Positions 56,737 to 64,000 of a stretch of 64,000 nt of DNA are shown piece after piece. The notes below the pieces were generated by a model. That model was not told the origin of the DNA. It did not search any database and saw only the letters and a program-made list of their open reading frames with translations. How positions within the stretch are numbered: the stretch's first letter is position 1; each line of letters opens with the position of its first letter. A program made the position numbers and the translations under genes. The stretch is taken from the NCBI RefSeq assembly GCF_015767275.1, contig NZ_JADWMY010000001.1, forward strand, positions 992,001 to 1,056,000. The letters run 5' to 3'. This DNA is from Herbaspirillum sp. AP02. GTDB lineage: Bacteria > Pseudomonadota > Gammaproteobacteria > Burkholderiales > Burkholderiaceae_D.

Positions 56737-57414
56737 TCAATTCATGAACAGCAGCGCCAGCAACAGTGGCGCCACCAGGCCCAGCGCGACCAGCGGCCAG
56801 GTGGCCGGGCGCTTGCCGGCATGCATCTGCAACAGGAACAGCCCGGTGATGCAGAACACCAGGCAGGCCACGGCGAAGACATCGATGAACCAGCTCCAGG
56901 CGGCACCGGTGTTGCGGCCCTTGTGCAAGTCATTGAAATAGGAAATCCAGCCGCGATCGGTCTTTTCGTATTCGACCTGCCCGTCTTCCAGTGCCACCCG
57001 CAGCCAGGCATCGCCGCCGGGACGCGGCAGCGCCACATAGACCTCGTCGGTCGACCACTCCGCCGCCTGGGTGCCCACCACCACCGACCATTGCTGGGCG
57101 ACCCAGTCCCGCACCGGCGCAGGCAAGGGGTCCTTGCTGTCGCCTTTGGTATCGCCGGCGGATGCCGCCTCGGCCTGCTGGCGTAGCGGGGTCAGCAGCG
57201 CGGGCGGCAGCACGGCGGTGCGATGCACCACCTGCGGCTTAGCTTCGATCTGCGCGGCGTGGTTCAGCGTCAGGCCGGTGACGGCGAAAGCCAGCATCGC
57301 CACCAGGCAGATGCCGGAACTGATCCAGTGCCACTGGTGCAGGTGCTTGAGCCAGAAGGCCCGACGCTTCTGGTCAGGCATGGGATGAGCGGGGCTGGCC
57401 GCAGGAGGGTTCAT
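56737..57414 (-). CDS. PepSY-associated transmembrane protein
   Basis: A 225-residue inner-membrane protein. Two to three helices (about 35-50, 165-190 and 200-222) flank a periplasmic PepSY-like part. His-rich segments near the membrane (FWLKHLHQWHWISSG, LNHAAQ and YFNDLHKGRN) could ligate heme, as in PepSY-TM proteins that move electrons across the inner membrane. The start is ambiguous: ATG at 57414 (MNPPAASPAH) is used; 57381 is another option. It is first in the five-gene operon and possibly the membrane electron conduit. Confidence 0.87.
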   Translation of the reverse strand: MNPPAASPAHPMPDQKRRAFWLKHLHQWHWISSGICLVAMLAFAVTGLTLNHAAQIEAKPQVVHRTAVLPPALLTPLRQQAEAASAGDTKGDSKDPLPAPVRDWVAQQWSVVVGTQAAEWSTDEVYVALPRPGGDAWLRVALEDGQVEYEKTDRGWISYFNDLHKGRNTGAAWSWFIDVFAVACLVFCITGLFLLQMHAGKRPATWPLVALGLVAPLLLALLFMN

Positions 57415-57545
57415 GGGACGGCGACGAGGGCGATGCGCCTCAAACAATAATAATTCTCAATTATATCTGTACTCTCGCCCTGCGCCAGCCCTGGCGTCAG
57501 TCATTTACTTTGCGATACATGCCGATACAAGCACGGCTGCCGGAA

Positions 57546-58217
57546 CTAGCGCAACAGCTCATAAGGCCCGCCCTTTTCCAGCGCCCGCTGGTAGGCCGGC
57601 CGGGCGTGGATGGCTTCCAGGTAGCGGAGCAGCCTGGGATAACGCGCATCCAGCCCGCCCCGCGCCCGCAGGCCCTCGACCGGGAAACTCATCTGGATGT
57701 CCGCCCCCGTGAACTGCGCGCCGGCGAACCAGCCGTCCTTGCCCAGTTCGGCTTCCATGAACTTGAGCTGCCGCTCCTGCTGCGGCGCGACCAGGCGGCT
57801 GCGCATGCCCTGCGCCAGCATCTTGGCGATCGGACGGATCAGCACCGGCACGGCCCCGGGCATCTTGGCGAAGATCAGGCCCAGCAACAGCCAGGGCATG
57901 GCCGAGCCTTCGGCGAAGTGCAGCCAGTAGCGATAGCGCAGGCGCTCGGCAGTACCGGCGGCCGGCAGCAGGCCACTGTCGGCGCCGTAGCGCTCCAGCA
58001 GGTATTCGATGATGTTGCCCGACTCGGCCACCGTCAGATCGCCATCGGTAATCACGGGCGACTTGCCCAGAGGGTGGACCGCCAGCAGTTCCGGCGGCGC
58101 CAGCATGGTCTTGGGATTGCGCTGGTAGAACTTGATCTGGTAATCCAGCCCCAGCTCTTCCAGCAGCCACAGTACGCGCTGCGAGCGGGAGTTGTTCAGG
58201 TGATGCACGGTGATCAT
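57546..58217 (-). CDS. Glutathione S-transferase family protein
   Basis: A 223-residue GST. The N-terminal thioredoxin-like domain is about residues 1-80 (ITVHHLNNSRSQRVLWLLEELGLDYQI, with Ser10 or Ser12 as the catalytic candidate, and KSPVITDGDLTVAESGNIIEYL). The C-terminal all-helical domain is about 90-215. The class is beta/theta-like and the substrate unknown. It is a single gene; the MITE-like element lies just upstream of its start (58218 onward). Confidence 0.92.
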   Translation of the reverse strand: MITVHHLNNSRSQRVLWLLEELGLDYQIKFYQRNPKTMLAPPELLAVHPLGKSPVITDGDLTVAESGNIIEYLLERYGADSGLLPAAGTAERLRYRYWLHFAEGSAMPWLLLGLIFAKMPGAVPVLIRPIAKMLAQGMRSRLVAPQQERQLKFMEAELGKDGWFAGAQFTGADIQMSFPVEGLRARGGLDARYPRLLRYLEAIHARPAYQRALEKGGPYELLR

Positions 58218-58245
58218 GGCGGCGTCCTTGTAGAATGCGGGCTTA

Positions 58246-58511
58246 GGGCCTGTTCATATTTAATCTACGAGTGCGAGAGGTCGCCAAGCGTTGACTGCCT
58301 AGGCGCAGCGACGCGCCGTAGTGGTGCTACGGCAAGGAGCTGCAACAACGGCAGGCGACGCTTGGCGGCCTCTCCCGGAGGGTTGGCGCCAGAAGGCGCG
58401 CTGGCGGCGTTGCACGTCAGGGCTGGTGGCACCACCACCAGCCCTGACGCGCGCCTTGCCACCACGCCTTCTGGCGCCAACGCATCTCGCAGATTAAATA
58501 TGAACAGGCCC
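58246..58511. mobile_element. MITE-like non-coding element with perfect 21-bp terminal inverted repeats
   Basis: A 266-base segment flanked by identical 21-bp inverted ends (58246-58266 and 58491-58511, starting GGGCCTGTTCATATTTAATC). Similarity continues a few bases inward. Inside are two cruciform arms. The left arm pairs 58275-58291 with 58358-58374 (17 bp, one mismatch) around a CCGTAG/CTACGG hairpin. The right arm pairs 58382-58398 with 58465-58481 (17 bp, perfect) around a 15-bp inner stem (58415-58429 with 58435-58449). No transposase or clear target duplication is seen. It lies between the GST and MocR genes and has no gene of its own. Confidence 0.85.
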
Positions 58512-58547
58512 AAACACTCTAACACCACTCTCCCACACCCCTGCTCC

Positions 58548-59987
58548 ATGGCCGCCATGCCTCTCTACAAACAATTTGCCGACCAGCTGGCGGCCTCGAT
58601 CCGCGCCGGCGTGCTGCGCCCGGGCGAGCGCATCGCCTCGGTACGCATTGCAAGCCAGCAACACAAGGTCAGCGTCACGACCGTGGTACGTGCCTACGAA
58701 CTGCTGGAAAGCCAGGGCATCATCGAAAGCCAGCCGCAATCCGGCTACTTCGTGCGGGCGCAGGCCGAGACCGTCGCCATGCCGGCGGCCAAGGCCTCGC
58801 GCGAGGATCACCCGGCCTGGCAGGAATCGACCGAGGTCGATGTCAGCCGGCTGGTGCTGGCCACGCTCAGGACCATCCAGCAGGACGGCACCGTGCCGCT
58901 GGGGTCGCCCTACCCCAACCCGGCGCTCTTCCCCTCGCACCGGCTGGCACAATACGCCGGCAAGATCGCCCGCCATGCCAGCCAGTCCAGCGTGTTCGAC
59001 GACCTGCCGCCGGGTCACCCGGAACTACTGCGCCAGATCGCCCGACGCTACCTGGAAAACGGTCTCAAGGTCGCCCCCGAGGAAATCGTCATCACCGTCG
59101 GCGCGACCGAGGCCATCAACCTCTGCCTGCAAGCCGTGGCCAAGCCGGGCGACACCATCGCGGTCGAGACCCCGACCTTCTATGCCATGCTGCACGCCAT
59201 CGAGCGACTGGGCATGCGAGCGCTGGAAATCCCTACCGACCCCGAACGCGGGATGGACGTCGGGGCCCTGGAAGAATGTCTGAAGACGCAAGCGGTGGCG
59301 GCCTGCATGGTGATGCCCAACTTCCAGAATCCACTCGGATTCCAGATGCCGGACAGCGAAAAGGAAAGGCTGGTGCGCCTGGCCGAACAGCACCAGATGC
59401 CGCTGATCGAAAATGCCGTCTACAGCGAACTCTATTACGGCAATGCCCATCCGTCCTCGCTGAAGAACTACGACCGCGAGGGCCTGGTGCTGCACTGCTC
59501 GTCCTTCTCCAAGAGCCTGACCTCGGCCTACCGCATCGGCTGGGCCATGCCCGGCCGCTACCGCGACCAGGTGGAAAAGCTCAAGTTCCTCAACACCCTG
59601 GCCACGCCCACCGCACCGCAACGGGCCATCGCCGAATACCTGACCCAGGGCGGCTACGAGCGTCACCTGCGCCGGGTACGCCGCGCCTTTGCCCAGCAAC
59701 GCGAGTTGATGCGGCACTTCGTGCTGCGCTTCTTCCCGGAAGGCACGCGGGTCTCCGCGCCCGAAGGCGGTTATGTGCTGTGGGTGGAATTGCCGCCGCA
59801 GGTGGATGCGATGGAACTGTATCGCCGCAGTCTGGCACTGGGGATCACGGTGGCGCCGGGGCGCATCTTTGCGGCCACCAATCGCTATAGCCATTTCATC
59901 CGGCTCAACTACAGCTATGACTGGTCGAGGGAGATCGAACAGGCCCTCAAACTGATGGGCAAGCTGGTGCAGGAACTGGCGGATTGA
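58548..59987 (+). CDS. MocR-type (GntR-HTH plus aminotransferase domain) transcriptional regulator
   Basis: A 479-residue regulator. It has an N-terminal GntR winged helix (about 5-72, LYKQFADQLAASIRAGVLRPGERIASVRIASQQHKVSVTTVVRAYELLE) and a fold-type I aminotransferase-like domain with PLP Lys322 (SSFSKSLTSAYRIGW) and PNFQNPLGF. The start is ATG 58548 (MAAMPLYKQF) or 58557; the open frame extends upstream through the MITE-like element but without a start context. It is a paralog of the 11058-12611 protein. Its target is not obvious. Confidence 0.92.
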   Translation: MAAMPLYKQFADQLAASIRAGVLRPGERIASVRIASQQHKVSVTTVVRAYELLESQGIIESQPQSGYFVRAQAETVAMPAAKASREDHPAWQESTEVDVSRLVLATLRTIQQDGTVPLGSPYPNPALFPSHRLAQYAGKIARHASQSSVFDDLPPGHPELLRQIARRYLENGLKVAPEEIVITVGATEAINLCLQAVAKPGDTIAVETPTFYAMLHAIERLGMRALEIPTDPERGMDVGALEECLKTQAVAACMVMPNFQNPLGFQMPDSEKERLVRLAEQHQMPLIENAVYSELYYGNAHPSSLKNYDREGLVLHCSSFSKSLTSAYRIGWAMPGRYRDQVEKLKFLNTLATPTAPQRAIAEYLTQGGYERHLRRVRRAFAQQRELMRHFVLRFFPEGTRVSAPEGGYVLWVELPPQVDAMELYRRSLALGITVAPGRIFAATNRYSHFIRLNYSYDWSREIEQALKLMGKLVQELAD

Positions 59988-60056
59988 GTTGTTCTGGTCT
60001 GTTCGCGCAGAAGGCGGTGGTACTTAGGTCGCGCTCAAGTAGCGCTCAGGCAGTGC

Positions 60057-60338
60057 CTACTGAGGCGGCGGCACCAGCAAGCTGACGCTGCCGGTCCCGT
60101 CCTCGTTCATCGCTACCTGCACCACGCCGGCCTCTTCCAGCGCCGACAGCAGACGCCGCAAGGTACTCATGCGCAATTGCGTGCGCTTGGACAGGCGCGC
60201 CAGTGACAGCGCGCCGCCCTCCTTCTCTTCTGCATCGGCCTGCAAGGTTTCGACGATGAGCAGTACCTCGGGCGGCACGCCCAGTTGCCGCGCCCGCTCC
60301 TGCAGGTCGCCGCTGCCCGGGTCCGCCGAGTCTGCCAT
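60057..60338 (-). CDS. Small winged-helix-like protein coupled to FdhF/YdeP gene
   Basis: A 93-residue protein with a probable winged-helix segment (EEKEGGALSLARLSKRTQLRMSTLRRLLSALEEAGVVQVAMNEDGTGSVSLL). It looks like a DNA-binding or protein-binding HTH domain. No family name is given. The start at 60338 has GAGAGG upstream and lies 15 bases after the stop of the molybdopterin oxidoreductase gene, so they are probably co-transcribed. Its role, such as regulation or maturation of that enzyme, is unknown. Confidence 0.7.
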   Translation of the reverse strand: MADSADPGSGDLQERARQLGVPPEVLLIVETLQADAEEKEGGALSLARLSKRTQLRMSTLRRLLSALEEAGVVQVAMNEDGTGSVSLLVPPPQ

Positions 60339-60352
60339 GTCTGCCTCTCTAT

Positions 60353-62680
<2,328 letters not shown>

Positions 62681-62865
62681 GATGTCTCGGGTCGGAGTGG
62701 AGTCCAGTGTAGGTGAAGTCTAGGTCACACCAAACCAAACAGGAATGCACAGGAACGCACGCCGGATTCAAGTACAGTGCAGGTCAAGCAAGCCGCTCAA
62801 CCATCTCTCGCGCCCGCGACCCGCCCCTGCCTCCTTTATCTGGCGCCGCCCTGCGACCGATCACC

Positions 62866-63354
62866 TCAGTCGTCCAGCGGCAAGGCCAGGGTTTCCTTGA
62901 TTTCCTCCATCACCACATAGCTCTTGGACTGCGCCGCCCCCGGCAGCTGCAGCAGGATATCGCCCAGCAGCTTGCGGTATTCGGCCATGCCCCGGATGCG
63001 GGCCTTGATCAGGTAGTCGAAATCGCCCGAGACCAGATGGCATTCCTGCACCTCGGGAATGCGCAGCACCTCGCGCCGGAACTGCTCGAACATGTTGCCC
63101 GACTTGTGGTTCAGCGTGATCTCCACGAACACCAGCAAGGTCGCCCCCAGCGACTCCGGATTGACGCGCGCGTAATAGCCGGTGATGACCCCATCGCGCT
63201 CCATGCGCCTGACCCGTTCGATGCAGGGCGTGACCGACAGCCCGACCTGTTCGCCCAGCTCCTTCATGGAGATACGGCCATCCTTCTGCAGCACCGCCAG
63301 GATGCGGTGATCAAGCTTGTCGAGGGTGCGGACGGACTGCTGCTGGGTTCTCAT
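62866..63354 (-). CDS. Lrp/AsnC-family transcriptional regulator
   Basis: A 162-residue Lrp/AsnC regulator. It has an N-terminal helix-turn-helix (about 15-60, LDHRILAVLQKDGRISMKELGEQVGLSVTPCIERVRRME) and a C-terminal ligand domain (RAM, about 75-150, LLVFVEITLNHKSG and VSGDFDYLIKAR). AGGAAAA lies upstream of its ATG. It is divergent from dadA, so it probably acts as an activator of D-amino-acid dehydrogenase expression, as in other proteobacteria. Confidence 0.93.
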   Translation of the reverse strand: MRTQQQSVRTLDKLDHRILAVLQKDGRISMKELGEQVGLSVTPCIERVRRMERDGVITGYYARVNPESLGATLLVFVEITLNHKSGNMFEQFRREVLRIPEVQECHLVSGDFDYLIKARIRGMAEYRKLLGDILLQLPGAAQSKSYVVMEEIKETLALPLDD

Positions 63355-63405
63355 GGGATTTTTCCTGTTTCAGCGCGATTTAAATCATTTCTTCCTGAAA
63401 TTATC

Positions 63406-63437
63406 AATAAATACGCGAACAAACACTATTTATTCGC
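63406..63437. promoter_or_regulatory. Candidate Lrp operator in divergent Lrp/dadA promoter
   Basis: Overlapping inverted repeats lie in the AT-rich gap: AATAAAT (63406-63412) with ATTTATT (63428-63434), and GCGAA (63415-63419) with TTCGC (63433-63437). AT-rich dyads of this size are typical of Lrp-family sites. Confidence 0.45.
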
Positions 63438-63506
63438 CCATATCATAGCTGAATCTTCTAATCCAGCAGCCTTTTGCAGCGGCATCATTCAAAACGGGGA
63501 ATCAAC

Positions 63507-64000
63507 ATGCGCGTCGTCATTCTTGGAAGCGGTGTCATCGGGGTCACCAGCGCCTGGTATCTGGCCAGGGCCGGCCATGACGTGACCGTACTGGACCGCC
63601 AGCCCGGCGCCGCGCTGGAAACCTCGTTCGGCAATGCCGGCCAGATCTCCCCCGGCTACGCCTCGCCCTGGGCTGCACCCGGTATTCCGTTGAAGGCCAT
63701 CAAGTGGATGTTCCAGGAACACGCCCCGCTGGCCATCCGCCCGGACGGCACACTGAACCAGCTGCGCTGGATGTGGCAGATGCTGCGCAACTGCAATGCC
63801 GAGAGCTATGCCGTCAACAAGGAACGCATGGTGCGCCTGGCCGAATACAGCCGCGACTGCCTGCGCGCGCTGCGTGCCGATGTCGGCATCCCCTACGAAG
63901 GCCGCGAGCAAGGCACGCTGCAGCTGTTCCGCACCCAGGAACAACTGGACGGCGCCGCCAAGGACATCGCCGTGCTCAAGGAAGCCGGCGTTCCCTTCGA
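63507..64000 (+). CDS. dadA: D-amino acid dehydrogenase small subunit, 3'-truncated by window edge
   Basis: FAD-dependent oxidative deamination of D-amino acids, such as D-alanine, at the inner membrane. The frame from ATG 63507 reads [20 protein letters not shown], the dinucleotide-binding fingerprint. It continues [20 protein letters not shown] and [18 protein letters not shown], a DadA hallmark, and is open to the edge (about 164 of some 430 residues). It is divergent from an Lrp/AsnC gene, the usual dad arrangement. Confidence 0.95.
   Translation, partial: MRVVILGSGVIGVTSAWYLARAGHDVTVLDRQPGAALETSFGNAGQISPGYASPWAAPGIPLKAIKWMFQEHAPLAIRPDGTLNQLRWMWQMLRNCNAESYAVNKERMVRLAEYSRDCLRALRADVGIPYEGREQGTLQLFRTQEQLDGAAKDIAVLKEAGVPF

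Noticed and set aside
57510-59987. An 825-residue open frame covering GST antisense, the MITE-like element and the MocR gene
   Set aside because: Only the part from 58548 encodes a regulator; upstream sequence is antisense to GST and passes through the repeat without a ribosome site.

Overview
The window is a dense, GC-rich chromosomal segment of a betaproteobacterium in the Oxalobacteraceae, most likely Herbaspirillum. Supporting signs are the pnp-rpsO pair, an ilvI-ilvH-ilvC operon followed by psd and pssA, an ECF sigma factor with DUF3619, DUF3106 and RDD partners, two MocR-type regulators, and Oxalobacteraceae-like protein sequences. The species cannot be fixed from the sequence alone. 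I found no tRNA, rRNA, transposase, phage gene, CRISPR array or replication origin.

Layout. 1-1786: the 5' part of pnp (cut by the window edge) and rpsO, both on the minus strand. 1999-2523: a lipoprotein. 2604-9497: a D-amino-acid or N-acyl-D-amino-acid catabolic locus: RpiR regulator, D-aminoacylase, RidA and GntP/DsdX-type permease on minus, with a DSD1-like PLP enzyme and a PfkB sugar kinase divergent on plus. 9512-16077: a TPR-methyltransferase, a MocR regulator with a divergent DUF2917 gene, a diguanylate cyclase with two tandem PAS-like domains, an alpha/beta hydrolase and an orphan protein. 16275-23036: pssA, psd, two secreted proteins, ilvC, ilvH and ilvI. 23593-27250: ECF sigma factor, DUF3619, DUF3106, RDD protein and a lipase-like hydrolase. 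27364-36712: mainly housekeeping genes (DUF455, gamma-carbonic anhydrase, Hsp33, RsuA, TrmJ, SuhB, VOC protein, hydrolase, RhlE, GNAT).

36801-43627 is an accessory catabolic island. A guanidinobutyrase-type ureohydrolase, an ArgH-family lyase, a polar amino-acid ABC transporter and a class II aldolase form one minus-strand operon. A divergent LysR gene faces it across a strong ATCGAT-based operator. 43710-47211 is an OpuC-type osmoprotectant ABC transporter. 47811-52480 holds a DUF4197 protein, an MFS exporter, a duplicated TM2 protein, a DUF1289 protein and a CNNM/CorC protein.

52610-57414 is the most interesting block. It is a five-gene operon (PepSY membrane protein, DUF2271, DUF4198, ApbE flavin transferase, membrane-anchored diflavin reductase). 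The secreted DUF2271 protein carries a consensus ApbE flavinylation motif, so the operon looks like an extracytoplasmic flavin-based electron-transfer system. After a GST gene, 58246-58511 is a non-coding element bounded by perfect 21-bp inverted repeats with two nested cruciform arms inside, a MITE-like sequence. The window ends with a second MocR gene, an FdhF/YdeP molybdopterin oxidoreductase with a small winged-helix-like partner, and a divergent Lrp/AsnC-dadA pair (dadA cut by the edge). The dadA gene and the 2.6-9.5 kb locus both point to D-amino-acid use.
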